NCBI RefSeq assembly: GCF_018494055.1
Contig: NZ_JABBFQ010000001.1
Location: forward strand, 496,001 to 560,000
Origin: Rosenbergiella epipactidis
GTDB taxonomy: Bacteria; Pseudomonadota; Gammaproteobacteria; Enterobacterales; Enterobacteriaceae
Reading direction: 5' to 3'
DNA length: 64,000 bases
Each line of letters opens with the position of its first letter. Within the stretch, counting starts at the first letter, position 1. The position numbers and the translations under genes were made by a program. Shown here in pieces: positions 1 through 9,567 of the stretch. A model generated the notes under the pieces. That model was not told where the DNA came from. It ran no database searches and saw only the letters and a list, made by a program, of their open reading frames with translations.

Positions 1-354
1 CACTGCCATCCCTTTTGCTACCGTCATCAGCTTTTGCATTCTCGGTTTATCGAGTAACCCTTCAGGGCAAAGAATTCCGGTCACGACCCCCGGGAATCCC
101 ATATCGCGGATCTGTGCAATATCCGACAGCATAATTTTGAACTCCTGCTCGCTGTAGCAAAAGTCTCCACTGCGTGGCCTCACTATCGGGTGTACCGGAA
201 TCGAAATTTGGGAGCGCGCTTCACGCAGTACACCCAGCGACGTCGTTAACCCACCTTCTTGTGGCGCCGCACAGAGTTCAATGCGATCAGCGCCTGCCTG
301 CGTAGCGGCAAGTGCGCAATCTAAGCCATAACAGCATATTTCTAAAGTCGGCAT
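1..354 (-). CDS. cutC: CutC family protein, N-terminal part (runs off the window)
   Basis: Reading the minus strand from the ATG at 354 gives 118 codons, open to the window edge. The start [10 protein letters not shown] and the segments [32 protein letters not shown] and GFPGVVTG match the N-terminal half of CutC, a TIM-barrel protein. The family was named for copper homeostasis; its direct biochemical role is unsettled. In E. coli cutC, yecM and argS are neighbours, and here they lie within 4 kb, which supports the call. The gene is divergent from the C-S lyase gene, with 77 bp between the two starts. The C-terminal half is not in the window. Confidence 0.93.
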   Translation of the reverse strand, partial: MPTLEICCYGLDCALAATQAGADRIELCAAPQEGGLTTSLGVLREARSQISIPVHPIVRPRSGDFCYSEQEFKIMLSDIAQIRDMGFPGVVTGILCPEGLLDKPRMQKLMTVAKGMAV

Positions 355-431
355 AGTCGATTCCTTTGTCAGACCTACTGGATATGCTACTGTGCATAGC
401 GTCTCTCCCTACATACCTGCCTGGAGTACGG

Positions 432-1568
432 ATGTCATTTAATTTTGATGAAAGAGTCGAGCGAAATCACACTGATAGTGAGAAATGGCTCAAATATCGA
501 GATCAAGATATCATTCCGCTATGGATAGCAGATACTGACTTTCGCGTCGCACCCGCTATTCAGCTCGCCTTATCCGAGCGGGTCGCTCAGGGAGTGTTTG
601 GCTATGCCGATGACCAAGGTGAACTGGCAAAAGCTGCGACCCAGTGGGTTGAAAAGCAGTACCATTGGACAATAGACCCCGATTGGGTCGTCCCTCTCTC
701 CGGCATAAAGCCCCTATTTAGTTTATTACAGGAGTGTCTTCTCTCGGCCGAGCAAAGCTCCGTTTGCCATACCCCCATCTACCCGCCTTTCACGCAAAGT
801 GCTCGCAATGCCCAGAGAGCGCAACGGTTAATCCCTTATCCACTCTTCGAGCAGCCTGATTTTCTCGGTACTCCACTGCCAGCGCTAACGGCGCAAGAGC
901 GCTTACTCTTTATTTGCCATCCACATAATCCCGGTGGCAAAAGCTATTCCCGTGAAGCCCTCCAGCAGCTTGCCGAGTATGCCGAACATTATGATCTCCT
1001 CGTCTGTAGCGATGAGATTCATGCGGATTTACTGCTTGAGCCAGGACGGCGACACACTCCCTTCGCCTCGCTCTCGGTGGACAGTGCACAACGTTCGATC
1101 ACCTTACTCTCTGCCGCCAAGGCATTTAATCTTGCGGGATTGGGCTGTGCCATCGCCATTGTCCCCAATAACCGGCTGCGGGAGCAGATTCGTCGTGCCG
1201 TCGCGCAGCGCATGCCGGTGCCGAATAGTTTAGGGATCGTCGCTACCCTTGCCGCCTGGCAGCGGAGTGAAGAGTGGTTAATCGCCCAACGTCACTATTT
1301 ACGGGGAAATCGGGACCTTTTGGTGAAATCTTTGCAGGCACTACCTGCCTTACGCCTCGTCGTCCCCGATGCCGGGTTCTTGGCCTGGATCGATGCGTCA
1401 GGCCTACAACAGGCCAACCCTCACCGCTGGTTGGAGCAGCATGGGTTAGGGCTGACAGCGGGTGCGCCATTCGGCGATCCGCAAGCCGTGCGGCTTAATT
1501 TTGGCTGTTGTCGGTCGCGACTTGATGAAGCCTTAACTCGCCTGCACAACGCGGTTGCACAGGCTTAA
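432..1568 (+). CDS. MalY/PatB family PLP-dependent C-S lyase (cystathionine beta-lyase type)
   Basis: A 378-residue fold-type I PLP enzyme. The N-terminus SFNFDERVERNHTDSEKW and the WIADTDFRVAPAI segment are typical of the MalY/PatB branch. SDEIHADL carries the cofactor-binding Asp, and SAAKAFNLAGL carries the Schiff-base lysine. The family cleaves C-S bonds (cystathionine or cysteine beta-lyase); E. coli MalY also represses the maltose system, which cannot be inferred here. I chose ATG 432 over the upstream in-frame ATG at 366 because GGAG lies just before it and homology starts there. It sits between cutC and yecM, which are adjacent in E. coli, so it looks like a local insertion. Substrate is unknown. 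Confidence 0.88.
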   Translation: MSFNFDERVERNHTDSEKWLKYRDQDIIPLWIADTDFRVAPAIQLALSERVAQGVFGYADDQGELAKAATQWVEKQYHWTIDPDWVVPLSGIKPLFSLLQECLLSAEQSSVCHTPIYPPFTQSARNAQRAQRLIPYPLFEQPDFLGTPLPALTAQERLLFICHPHNPGGKSYSREALQQLAEYAEHYDLLVCSDEIHADLLLEPGRRHTPFASLSVDSAQRSITLLSAAKAFNLAGLGCAIAIVPNNRLREQIRRAVAQRMPVPNSLGIVATLAAWQRSEEWLIAQRHYLRGNRDLLVKSLQALPALRLVVPDAGFLAWIDASGLQQANPHRWLEQHGLGLTAGAPFGDPQAVRLNFGCCRSRLDEALTRLHNAVAQA

Positions 1569-1577
1569 GCCCGCTTT

Positions 1578-2132
1578 TTATTGTTCGCTGGCAACCACTT
1601 CGTCGATGGCATAAGTATGAAACTTCAGTGTGATTTCGCCATTAGTGATCGCTAAGGTCGTATTATCCAACGCCCCGGCTTTAGCCTCTGGTCGGCGGGT
1701 CTTAACACTAATACCCGGCGTGACTAAGCCGTGGTCATCGATTAAGGCCATCGCCCGTTGGCCGATCTGTTCCGGCGCGCCCGGCAATACCGCTTCAATA
1801 TGTTCCCAGCCCTCATGGCGATAACGTTTCTCACCCGGCCAAGGCAGCTCGACGATGTCGATACGATGATTTAACAGCGCCAAGGGTTGTTCGAGTCGAT
1901 AAAGATGGATAGGTCGGCCGCCAATCATTGCCTCGGAGAAACAATGGCCTACTTGTGATAGCGCCATCGCCCAGCGTTCTGCCGTCCGATCTTGGTGACA
2001 ACGTAACGAAATATGGTCAAGGGTTAACTCACTCAAGGTTAGCCCTAGCTGCTGCGCAAACGAGGATAATTTCTGCTCGAACTGCGAGAGATCGTCGGCT
2101 AATTCGGGAAGAGTGATAAAGAGTGGATGCAT
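1578..2132 (-). CDS. yecM: YecM family protein (VOC-type metal-binding fold)
   Basis: A 184-residue protein close in length to E. coli YecM. The first half has the alternating pattern of a vicinal-oxygen-chelate fold, with HISLRCHQD and the WPGEKRYRHEGWEHIE segment offering His and Glu side chains for metal. The gene lies head to head with argS and tail to tail with the C-S lyase gene, whose stop is only 9 bp away. Orthology is supported by the conserved link to cutC and argS. The cellular role of YecM is not established; a metal-dependent enzyme has been suggested from structure. No signal peptide or membrane segment is visible. Confidence 0.9.
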   Translation of the reverse strand: MHPLFITLPELADDLSQFEQKLSSFAQQLGLTLSELTLDHISLRCHQDRTAERWAMALSQVGHCFSEAMIGGRPIHLYRLEQPLALLNHRIDIVELPWPGEKRYRHEGWEHIEAVLPGAPEQIGQRAMALIDDHGLVTPGISVKTRRPEAKAGALDNTTLAITNGEITLKFHTYAIDEVVASEQ

Positions 2133-2244
2133 AATACCCTGCTGTCATCGATAACGGTTGGGTTATTTTCGCCCCCTGTTCACTCGCTGTAAAGGCGAAA
2201 CCCGATTAATTTCAATCACTCTGCATGACAAATGCAGATGGTGG

Positions 2245-2273
2245 CTGACGCCTTAGGCTTTTTTACGTATACT
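2245..2273 (+). promoter_or_regulatory. Candidate sigma-70 promoter for argS
   Basis: CTGACG (2245-2250) and TATACT (2268-2273) are separated by 17 bp, giving a good -10 and a fair -35 upstream of the GTG start of argS. The implied leader is about 80 nt. This also argues that the in-frame ATG at 2232 is not the start. Confidence 0.5.
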
Positions 2274-2360
2274 GCTCGACCATTAAACTTATTACGTTTC
2301 GATGTTTCGACATCCCGTGCTGTATGGCATGCCATACACTCAATTGATAAAGGTATACCG

Positions 2361-4091
2361 GTGAATATTCAGGCTCTTCTCTGCGATAAAGTTAGTCAGG
2401 CTATGGTGGCTGCCGGCGCTCCCGCCGATAGCGAACCCCTCATCCGTCAATCCGCGAAGCCACAATTTGGTGATTACCAAGCCAATGGTATTATGGGTGC
2501 AGCGAAACGACTGGGTATGCCTCCCCGACAGCTCGCCGAAAAGGTCGTTGAACAGCTTTCGCTGACCGGTATTGCGAACAAAGTTGAAATCGCCGGCCCA
2601 GGATTTATCAATATCTTCCTCGACCCGCAGTGGCTGGCAACAGAAGTTGAACACGCACTCCGTTCTGCGCACCTTAACCTCTCCCCGGTGACCCCACAAA
2701 CCATTGTCGTCGACTACTCTGCACCGAATGTTGCTAAAGAGATGCATGTCGGTCACTTACGCTCGACGATTATCGGCGATGCGACCGTACGGACGCTCGA
2801 AAAACTTGGCCATAATGTTATCCGTGCCAACCACCTCGGTGACTGGGGCACTCAATTTGGGATGTTGATTGCTTATCTTGAACAGCAGCAGGCAGATCAC
2901 GCTGGCGAGATTGCGCTCCAAGATTTTGAAGCCTTCTACCGCGCAGCGAAAATCGCCTACGATGAAGATGAAGATTTTGCCGTCCGCGCGCGCAGCTATG
3001 TGGTTAAACTGCAAGGTGGTGACGAGTACTGCTTAAAAATGTGGCGTAAGTTGGTGGATATCACCATGGAACAGAACCAACGTAACTACGACCGTTTAAA
3101 CGTAAGCTTATCTGCCAATAACGTAATGGGAGAGAGCCTGTATAACAGCATGTTGCCTGGTATTGTCGCCGACCTTAAACAGAAAGGGTTAGCGGTTGAA
3201 AGTGAAGGCGCCACCGTCGTGTTCTTGGATGAGTTCACCAACAAAGAAGGTGAACCCATGGGCGTGATTATCCAGAAGAAAGATGGCGGTTACCTCTACA
3301 CCACCACCGATATTGCTTGCGCGAAATACCGCTACGAAACGTTAAAAGCAGAGCGGGTCATTTATTACATTGACTCACGCCAGCATCAGCATCTTATGCA
3401 AGCTTGGACCATTGTGCGTAAAGCCGGGTATGTACCGGAATCTGTACCCTTAGAACACCATATGTTCGGCATGATGTTAGGCAAAGACGGGCGTCCATTC
3501 AAAACGCGCGCAGGCGGAACAATTCGTCTCGCCGACCTATTGGATGAAGCGCACGAGCGTGCGTTAGCCTTAGTGAAAGAGAAAAATCCGGAGATGGACG
3601 CCCAGACCTTGAATCATCTGGCAGAGGTTATTGGTATCGGCGCAGTGAAATATGCTGATCTGTCTAAAAATCGGACCACGGATTATGTCTTCGATTGGGA
3701 CAATATGCTCTCTTTTGAAGGTAACACCGCCCCTTACCTGCAATATGCTTACACGCGTGTCCTCTCTATCTTCCGTAAGGCCGGTATTGATGAACAATCG
3801 CTTCAAGGGCCACTTGCTCTGACAGAATCCCGTGAAGCCGCTTTAGCAGCACGTTTACTGCAGTTCGAAGAGACCTTACAGCAAGTTGCTCGTGAAGGAA
3901 CACCGCATGTACTCTGCGCCTACCTCTATGACGTTGCCGTACTCTTCTCCGGTTTCTATGAGCACTGCCCGGTGTTAACGGCAGAAGATGAAAACAGCCG
4001 TCAATCCCGTCTCAAGCTTTCCGCTCTGACCGCAAGAACGCTGAAAAGTGGCTTAGATCTTCTCGGTATTGATACCGTCGAGCGGATGTAA
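2361..4091 (+). CDS. argS: Arginyl-tRNA synthetase
   Basis: A class Ia aminoacyl-tRNA synthetase of 576 residues (E. coli ArgS is 577). It charges tRNA-Arg with arginine using ATP in the cytoplasm. The HIGH-type signature appears as [12 protein letters not shown] near residue 123, preceded by [13 protein letters not shown]. The C-terminal anticodon-binding DALR domain ends in [11 protein letters not shown]. The open frame extends upstream to 2232, but homology starts at VNIQALL and AAGG precedes GTG 2361, so I take the GTG as the start. It stands alone, with its own candidate promoter and a strong terminator immediately after the stop. Confidence 0.97.
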   Translation: MNIQALLCDKVSQAMVAAGAPADSEPLIRQSAKPQFGDYQANGIMGAAKRLGMPPRQLAEKVVEQLSLTGIANKVEIAGPGFINIFLDPQWLATEVEHALRSAHLNLSPVTPQTIVVDYSAPNVAKEMHVGHLRSTIIGDATVRTLEKLGHNVIRANHLGDWGTQFGMLIAYLEQQQADHAGEIALQDFEAFYRAAKIAYDEDEDFAVRARSYVVKLQGGDEYCLKMWRKLVDITMEQNQRNYDRLNVSLSANNVMGESLYNSMLPGIVADLKQKGLAVESEGATVVFLDEFTNKEGEPMGVIIQKKDGGYLYTTTDIACAKYRYETLKAERVIYYIDSRQHQHLMQAWTIVRKAGYVPESVPLEHHMFGMMLGKDGRPFKTRAGGTIRLADLLDEAHERALALVKEKNPEMDAQTLNHLAEVIGIGAVKYADLSKNRTTDYVFDWDNMLSFEGNTAPYLQYAYTRVLSIFRKAGIDEQSLQGPLALTESREAALAARLLQFEETLQQVAREGTPHVLCAYLYDVAVLFSGFYEHCPVLTAEDENSRQSRLKLSALTARTLKSGLDLLGIDTVERM

Positions 4092-4117
4092 CCCTAGCGT
4101 GAGCCCTTGCTGATAAG

Positions 4118-4142
4118 ACGCCCGCCATGCGGGCGTTTTTAT
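4118..4142 (+). terminator. Rho-independent terminator of argS
   Basis: A perfect 8-bp stem ACGCCCGC / GCGGGCGT (4118-4125 with 4129-4136) has a 3-nt loop and is followed by a T-rich tract. It starts 27 bp after the argS stop. Confidence 0.93.
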
Positions 4143-4166
4143 TTCCCTGCCGACATGCTTTTTACG

Positions 4167-4604
4167 CTATGCCGCACAGAGTGATTTAAATGCCTTCACC
4201 ACATGGTCGGCAACCTGCTGATCTTGTTCCGCCGTTCCTCCCGAAATCCCCACTGCCCCAACAACCTGTTCATCGTGGGTTAGCGGCTCTCCCCCAGCAA
4301 AGACAATTACACGCTGATGCAAAGTGATATTGAGTCCGTATAACGAGCCGCCAGGTTGGGCATCTTTACCGAGTGAGGCCGATGACACGCTAAATAATGC
4401 ACTGGTGTAACCTTTGTTGATTGCGTGCTCAATACTGGGTAACGGTGCGCCATCCATCCGTAAGTAAGCGATCAAAAAACCTTGTGCATCAACAATCGCA
4501 ATATTTGAGGCAATCCCCATCTCGTGGAGTTTCGCTTCTCCAGCCGCGATAAGTTTTCGCGCCAAATCGGCATTGATCGATGAACTCGTCGTAAAAAGTG
4601 ACAT
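4167..4604 (-). CDS. GlcG/HbpS family protein (DUF336)
   Basis: A 145-residue single-domain protein. IAIVDAQGFLIAYLRMDGAP, the AINKGYTSALF helix and VVGAVGISGGTAEQD are the hallmarks of the GlcG/HbpS fold. Members bind heme or small ligands, or accompany glycolate and other catabolic operons; the exact role here is unknown. No signal peptide is seen. The gene lies between argS and flhE with its own RBS (GGAGG upstream of the ATG) and does not look like part of either unit. A second, divergent member of the same family lies at 27275-27652. Confidence 0.85.
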   Translation of the reverse strand: MSLFTTSSSINADLARKLIAAGEAKLHEMGIASNIAIVDAQGFLIAYLRMDGAPLPSIEHAINKGYTSALFSVSSASLGKDAQPGGSLYGLNITLHQRVIVFAGGEPLTHDEQVVGAVGISGGTAEQDQQVADHVVKAFKSLCAA

Positions 4605-4711
4605 AACATCCTCCTTTCGCTAAAGAGTCAATAAGTCGTGATTCACAAAAGAGGGAGTTTCTCTCTGTCGTTTCAACCTAATATTCTGAATCCGTACAGG
4701 GGGCCCGTATC

Positions 4712-5119
4712 CTAAGGGAGCAGCCTATTGAGGGTTAGCGACACCCCAGTGATCAAAATAGGCGGTTGCAGTGCCCCTGAACCCGGCAAGGCGAATACAA
4801 TCGACCACTCCCCTTGACTCCCCTGACCCGCAAAGCAGCGGCTCACCCCAGCGATGGAATCGACACCTTGGCAGTCGCGATCACGGCAGACGAAAACCGA
4901 AGGGGGCTGCGGCCAAGCCGCTAGACTTCGGATCTGCCAAGCTAGCGTCGTGACCTTCCCCGGATTGTCTGACGGCAATTGCCCGAGCGTAAAACGATAC
5001 CAATGGCCTTTACGCTGTATCGATTGCCCGGGGTGGTTAAGCGTGGCACTGACAATCATTGCCTGTACCACCTGACTCGTAACGGCTAATAAGAGGCCTA
5101 CAACCACACGACGCCACAT
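4712..5119 (-). CDS. flhE: Flagellar protein FlhE (periplasmic)
   Basis: A 135-residue protein with a Sec signal peptide (cleavage likely after VVQA, near residue 20). The mature part has the FlhE pattern, including GHWYRFTLGQLPS and a Cys-containing CRDRDCQGVD segment. FlhE is periplasmic; in Salmonella and E. coli its loss affects swarming and causes proton leak through the export gate. Its ATG is separated by a single base from the flhA stop, so it is the last gene of an flhB-flhA-flhE unit. Sequence drift is greater than in flhA and flhB, as is usual for this gene. Confidence 0.9.
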   Translation of the reverse strand: MWRRVVVGLLLAVTSQVVQAMIVSATLNHPGQSIQRKGHWYRFTLGQLPSDNPGKVTTLAWQIRSLAAWPQPPSVFVCRDRDCQGVDSIAGVSRCFAGQGSQGEWSIVFALPGSGALQPPILITGVSLTLNRLLP

Positions 5120-5120
5120 C

Positions 5121-7205
5121 TTAATCGCCTAAAGTTGCGGTTTGGCGTATCGGTCTTTCGCTAACCAATTCTACCGTCGACATCACCACCAATTGACGGT
5201 AGTGACGACGAAGATAGCGCGCTAATAACAGTCTTAACGCACTATCGACCAACAATACAGGTGTCACCCCGAGTGATTCTTGATAAGCAATCGCTTCGCC
5301 CGCTTGGCTCACTAATTGCTCTGCCAAACCCGGTTCTAACCCACCACCATTACGCATCACTTGCTGCAATAATCCCTCCAGTGCGGGGGAAAGGCCGATT
5401 ACTTGAATAATCTCATCGTCTTGGAACCATTGCTGAGTGATCGCTCGGCCTAGAGCAACCCGTACCACATTGGTTAATTCCAAGCTATTTTGCGTCGTGC
5501 TAGCATGTTCAGTTAGGGTCTCTAAGATCGTACGCATATCGCGAATCGAGACCTGTTCTCGCAATAAATTCTGTAGCACCTTGTGCACTGTCGTTAACGA
5601 TAAAAGGTCGGGAATAATCCCTTCGGTCAGCGCGGGTAAGCTCTTCGCCACATGATCGATCAGTTGTTGCGCCTCAAGGCGTCCAAATAACTCGCTCGCA
5701 TGCTGACTCAGTAGATGGTTAAGATGCGTGGCAATTACCGTACTCGCCTCAACCACGGTGAATCCAAGTGTTTGCGCTTGTTCTTTTAGCGCCCCATCAA
5801 TCCAAACGGCCGGCAAACCGAAAGCGGGATCTCGGGTGGATTCACCCGGTAAATCAGCACGTGCACTGCCCGGGTTAATGGCTAGCCAACGCCCTGGCCA
5901 GACATCCCCCATTCCAATCGTGACGCCCTTGAGCAAAATACGATAATGGGCAGGGGCTAACGATAGATTGTCTGAGATAAAAATACCCGGTGGCAGAAAC
6001 CCCATACTGGTGGCAAATTTTTTGCGAATCCCCCGTATCCTGCCTGGTAGCTCCCCTTGCTGAGCCTCATCCACTAAGGGGATCAGTCGGTAGCCCACTT
6101 CCATTGCTAGTGCGTCCTCGATCACCACATCCTGCCAGCTTGCCTCGATCGGTTGGGCTTGCTGCGGGTCGCTTGGCGATAGCGTCGCCGTGTCTACGCT
6201 GGTTTCATTCCCTTTTAACCACCATGCCAGCCCCAATAACAACGCCGCGAAGACCAAGAAAATCCCATTAGGCATTCCAGGGACCAGTCCCAATAAACCG
6301 ATCACCGCCGCACTCAGTATCATCACTTGCGGCCGACTGAATAATTGACTGACCATCTGTTCACTGACGTTGCTGTCATTACTGACACGGGTCACAATCA
6401 CCCCTGCGGCAGTGGAGATTACCAAGGCAGGAATTTGGGCCACCAGCCCGTCACCGATGGTCAACAAGGTATAGGTTTCGGCGGCTTGGCTGACGGACAG
6501 ACCATGCTGTACCACGCCCACCAGTAGGCCACCGACGACATTGATTACCATGATAATAATGCCTGCGATGGCATCGCCGCGCACAAATTTACTGGCACCA
6601 TCCATCGAACCATAAAAATCCGCCTCTTGTGTCACCTCTTGGCGTCGTTGTTTGGCCTGTTCTTCGCCAATCACGCCGGCGTTCAGGTCTGCGTCGATAG
6701 CCATTTGTTTACCCGGCATACCATCTAAGACGAAACGGGCGCCGACTTCAGCTATTCGCCCGGCCCCCTTGGTAATCACCATAAAGTTGATCACAATCAG
6801 GATGATAAACACCACGATACCGATGGCAAAATTACCGCCGACCAAGAAGTGGCCAAAGGCCTCAATAACCTGACCCGCCGCCGCGCCACCAGTGTGACCC
6901 TCCATTAGAATAATCCGCGTTGAGGCGATATTCAGGGCTAACCGTAACAGCGTGGCAAACAGTAAGATGGTGGGAAAGGCAGCAAACTCTAATGTCCTAC
7001 GCGTGAACATCGCGACCAGTAACACCATTATCGATAAAGCAATATTAAAGGTGAAAAAGAGATCCAACAGGATGGCGGGCAGCGGTAGGACCATCATCGC
7101 CAAAATCAGTAAAATTAAGATCGGCCCCGCTAAGATCTGCCAATCCACCTCGTTCCAACGGGTCGGTAAACGTAATCGCGCATACAACTTATTCATCATC
7201 ATCAT
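5121..7205 (-). CDS. flhA: Flagellar type III export gate protein FlhA
   Basis: A 694-residue inner-membrane export gate component (E. coli 692). The N-terminal half is strongly hydrophobic with about eight membrane segments. The family signature lies in the cytoplasmic loop around residues 145-190 (KGAGRIAEVGARFVLDGMPG, then MAIDADLNAGVI). The C-terminal half is the cytoplasmic ring that docks chaperone-substrate complexes. The start region encodes MMMMNK, so any of four ATGs (7205, 7202, 7199, 7196) could be used. The gene overlaps the end of flhB by up to 17 bp, implying translational coupling. Confidence 0.97.
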   Translation of the reverse strand: MMMMNKLYARLRLPTRWNEVDWQILAGPILILLILAMMVLPLPAILLDLFFTFNIALSIMVLLVAMFTRRTLEFAAFPTILLFATLLRLALNIASTRIILMEGHTGGAAAGQVIEAFGHFLVGGNFAIGIVVFIILIVINFMVITKGAGRIAEVGARFVLDGMPGKQMAIDADLNAGVIGEEQAKQRRQEVTQEADFYGSMDGASKFVRGDAIAGIIIMVINVVGGLLVGVVQHGLSVSQAAETYTLLTIGDGLVAQIPALVISTAAGVIVTRVSNDSNVSEQMVSQLFSRPQVMILSAAVIGLLGLVPGMPNGIFLVFAALLLGLAWWLKGNETSVDTATLSPSDPQQAQPIEASWQDVVIEDALAMEVGYRLIPLVDEAQQGELPGRIRGIRKKFATSMGFLPPGIFISDNLSLAPAHYRILLKGVTIGMGDVWPGRWLAINPGSARADLPGESTRDPAFGLPAVWIDGALKEQAQTLGFTVVEASTVIATHLNHLLSQHASELFGRLEAQQLIDHVAKSLPALTEGIIPDLLSLTTVHKVLQNLLREQVSIRDMRTILETLTEHASTTQNSLELTNVVRVALGRAITQQWFQDDEIIQVIGLSPALEGLLQQVMRNGGGLEPGLAEQLVSQAGEAIAYQESLGVTPVLLVDSALRLLLARYLRRHYRQLVVMSTVELVSERPIRQTATLGD

Positions 7206-8337
7206 TCTCTAAGTCAAAAATCATCTCTGCGGGCACCACCAGTTGCTGGGGTCTCTCAGGTTTTTGGCCCCCCATCTTTCGCCAACGTCGGACCTGCCAT
7301 ACCCATGCCAGCACCTCCGCCACGGCGGTATACAGTGCACCTGGAATAGGTTCACCTACCTCGGTATGTCGCCATAATGCCCGGGCCAGCGGCGGAGCTT
7401 CCAAAGAGGGAATACGGTGTTCGCTCGCCAGCGCGCGTATCTTAGCTGCCACCTGCCCTCGCCCTTTTGCGACCACTTGTGGCGCGTGCATCTTGCCTTC
7501 CTGATAGCGCAGCGCGATGGCAAAGTGAGTGGGGTTGGTTAAGATCACATCGGCATGCGGCACATTGGCCATCATGCGTTGACGTGCCGCGGCGCGCATT
7601 TGTTGACGAATACGCCCCTTGAGGTGTGGGTCACCCTCCTGCTGTTTATGCTCGTCTCGAATTTCTTGCCGCGTCATCCGTAATTTTTTGTGGTAGCTGT
7701 AGATCTGCCAAAACACGTCGAAGGCCACCATCGGGATCATTCCCATCACTACCCATAGCCAAAGTTTGACCAGGCCATACGTTCCTTCGGTCAAGGCTGG
7801 CCTTAGCGGTTGATGGATAAGACCGAGGATTTCGCGCTGCTTCGCCCATAATATTGCGAGGAGGATTGCGATAACGATGCAGGCTTTCAGAAAGGATTTC
7901 AGTAATTCAGCGCCTGTCTGCGCGCTGTAAAATTTTTTCATTCCCGACACAGGGTTAAGCCGAGAGAATTTGACCTGTAAGGCTTTAGGGCTGAGGTTAA
8001 TGCCACCAATAATCAGGTTTGCGACAATCGCGACCAGCCATAGGCTTAGGCCAAAGGGCAGAAATAGCCGCAGACTCAAGGGAAGAATATCGAGGCTAAA
8101 GGGGCCCCAGTCGTGGGCATTAAGATGACTCAGATCGAATTGCCAACTGTAGCGAACGATATGCACCATCCCCTGCCAGCTCATCGGTAAGCAGAGGGTG
8201 AGCGCGAGCAGGCCGCTCAGTAATAACAGCATCGAGGTTAATTCCCGCGAACGGGGGATATCACCCTCTTCCCGCGCCTTCTCGATACGACGACTACTGG
8301 GTTCTTCGGTTTTATCGTCTTTATTTTCTTCAGACAC
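7189..8337 (-). CDS. flhB: Flagellar export switch protein FlhB
   Basis: A 382-residue inner-membrane protein of the flagellar export apparatus. The N-terminus has the usual charged EEPSSRRIEKAREEGDIPRSREL, followed by four membrane segments. The autocleavage motif NPTH lies near residue 270 in VILTNPTHFAIAL; cleavage there switches export specificity from rod/hook to filament substrates, together with FliK. The C-terminal tail is acidic (ENDDDE). It is first in the flhBAE unit; 142 bp separate it from cheZ, where class 2 promoter elements are expected but were not resolved by eye. Confidence 0.97.
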   Translation of the reverse strand: MSEENKDDKTEEPSSRRIEKAREEGDIPRSRELTSMLLLLSGLLALTLCLPMSWQGMVHIVRYSWQFDLSHLNAHDWGPFSLDILPLSLRLFLPFGLSLWLVAIVANLIIGGINLSPKALQVKFSRLNPVSGMKKFYSAQTGAELLKSFLKACIVIAILLAILWAKQREILGLIHQPLRPALTEGTYGLVKLWLWVVMGMIPMVAFDVFWQIYSYHKKLRMTRQEIRDEHKQQEGDPHLKGRIRQQMRAAARQRMMANVPHADVILTNPTHFAIALRYQEGKMHAPQVVAKGRGQVAAKIRALASEHRIPSLEAPPLARALWRHTEVGEPIPGALYTAVAEVLAWVWQVRRWRKMGGQKPERPQQLVVPAEMIFDLENDDDE

Positions 8338-8418
8338 CGCGGCTTCCTCATTGGATCACTCTGCGTAGAGTGCCAGAGCCCACACCAGGCTATTGAAGAA
8401 GTAGAGGTGAGAAGAGGT

Positions 8419-8440
8419 GCTTATTACGCTAATAATAAGC
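8419..8440. repeat. Inverted repeat in the cheZ-flhB gap
   Basis: GCTTATTA (8419-8426) and TAATAAGC (8433-8440) form a perfect 8-bp stem with a 6-nt loop. No T tract follows on the minus strand, so it is not a standard terminator. It could be an operator, or a processing or attenuation element ahead of flhB. Confidence 0.5.
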
Positions 8441-8479
8441 CCCCCTTACCACGACGAGTAAAGCAGCCGGCGCTTAGGC

Positions 8480-9121
8480 CTAAAATCCGAGGCTATCTAA
8501 TAAATCGTCCACTTGTGACTGGTCGGCAATCACGCCACTGGCGGTGGTATCGATCTGCGGGCCATTCAATAGACTATTTTTCTGGGTTGGACTGACGCGT
8601 GCGTTGTCTGGGATATTATCGAGCAATACCATCAATAGCTGAGTTTCAATTTGTTCCACAACGTGCATCATTTTTTTAATGACTTGGCCGGTGAGGTCTT
8701 GGAAATCCTGCGCCATCATGATCTCCAACAATAGTTGATTGGTTCTCCCGGTAATGGCAGGAATACTGGCGAGGTGTTCCCGTGTTGCGGTAACCAGCGC
8801 CTTGGCTTCGTCAAAGCTTTTCGGTGCTTCAAACCACTGGTCCCAACGCGTTTGTAACACCTCTGCTTGTTGTTTTAGCTGATCTTGCTCAGGTTGTGCT
8901 TGCTCCACGCAGGTGAGTACGCAATTCGCTGCCTGCGTCGTCATCTCGACCACATAGGTCAATCGGCCACGTGCATCGGGGATCGCATCGGCGGCATCCG
9001 CAATCGCCTGCTCTAGGCCTAACTCCTGCAAACTGTCCCGCAACATCCGTGTCAAAGATCCTAAACGAACGATGATATCTGACATAGGATCGTTATCGTT
9101 AGGCGGTAAGGGATGGCTCAT
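8480..9121 (-). CDS. cheZ: Chemotaxis phosphatase CheZ
   Basis: A 213-residue protein that dephosphorylates CheY-P and so ends tumble signals. The long four-helix bundle carries the catalytic stretch [16 protein letters not shown], with Asp142 and Gln146 matching the catalytic D143/Q147 of E. coli CheZ. The C-terminal peptide [11 protein letters not shown] is the CheY-binding tail, joined by a flexible linker. The gene follows cheY by 9 bp and ends the Che part of the operon. Confidence 0.96.
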   Translation of the reverse strand: MSHPLPPNDNDPMSDIIVRLGSLTRMLRDSLQELGLEQAIADAADAIPDARGRLTYVVEMTTQAANCVLTCVEQAQPEQDQLKQQAEVLQTRWDQWFEAPKSFDEAKALVTATREHLASIPAITGRTNQLLLEIMMAQDFQDLTGQVIKKMMHVVEQIETQLLMVLLDNIPDNARVSPTQKNSLLNGPQIDTTASGVIADQSQVDDLLDSLGF

Positions 9122-9130
9122 AGGAACTCC

Positions 9131-9520
9131 TTACATTCCGTATTTTTCGAAGATTTTATTCAGTTTTTCTTCTAAGATTGCCGCAGTAAAAGGCTTGACG
9201 ACATAACCGCTCGCTCCCGCTTGTGCCGCCGCAATAATATTCTCTTTTTTTGCCTCTGCCGTTACCATCAATACCGGTAAGTTGGCAAAACGTTCCTCTG
9301 CACGGAGGGTTTTTAACAGAGCTAAGCCATCCATATTTGGCATATTCCAGTCAGAAATAACAAAATCAAAGTTACCCGCTTGCAGCTTATTTAAGGCATC
9401 TTGTCCATCTTCCGCTTCGTCGACATTGGTAAAACCCAGTTCTTTTAATAGATTTCTAACGATACGACGCATTGTCGTGAAGTCGTCTACGACTAAAAAA
9501 TTTAGAGACTTATCTGCCAT
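9131..9520 (-). CDS. cheY: Chemotaxis response regulator CheY
   Basis: A 129-residue single receiver domain. All key residues sit at the standard positions: acidic pocket Asp12 and Asp13, phosphoacceptor Asp57 (VISDWNMP), Thr87 (LMVTAEA) and Lys109 (YVVKPF). CheY-P formed by CheA binds FliM (62820-63824) at the motor and promotes clockwise rotation. It lies between cheB and cheZ, as in E. coli. Confidence 0.98.
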   Translation of the reverse strand: MADKSLNFLVVDDFTTMRRIVRNLLKELGFTNVDEAEDGQDALNKLQAGNFDFVISDWNMPNMDGLALLKTLRAEERFANLPVLMVTAEAKKENIIAAAQAGASGYVVKPFTAAILEEKLNKIFEKYGM

Positions 9521-9567
9521 GATCCTTTCCTTATTTCCGTTAATGTGTCTCGATAATTCGACTGTTA

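Noticed and set aside
2232-2360. Extended N-terminus of ArgS from ATG 2232
   Set aside because: The segment contains the candidate promoter, lacks homology, and a GTG with an RBS at 2361 matches the known start.
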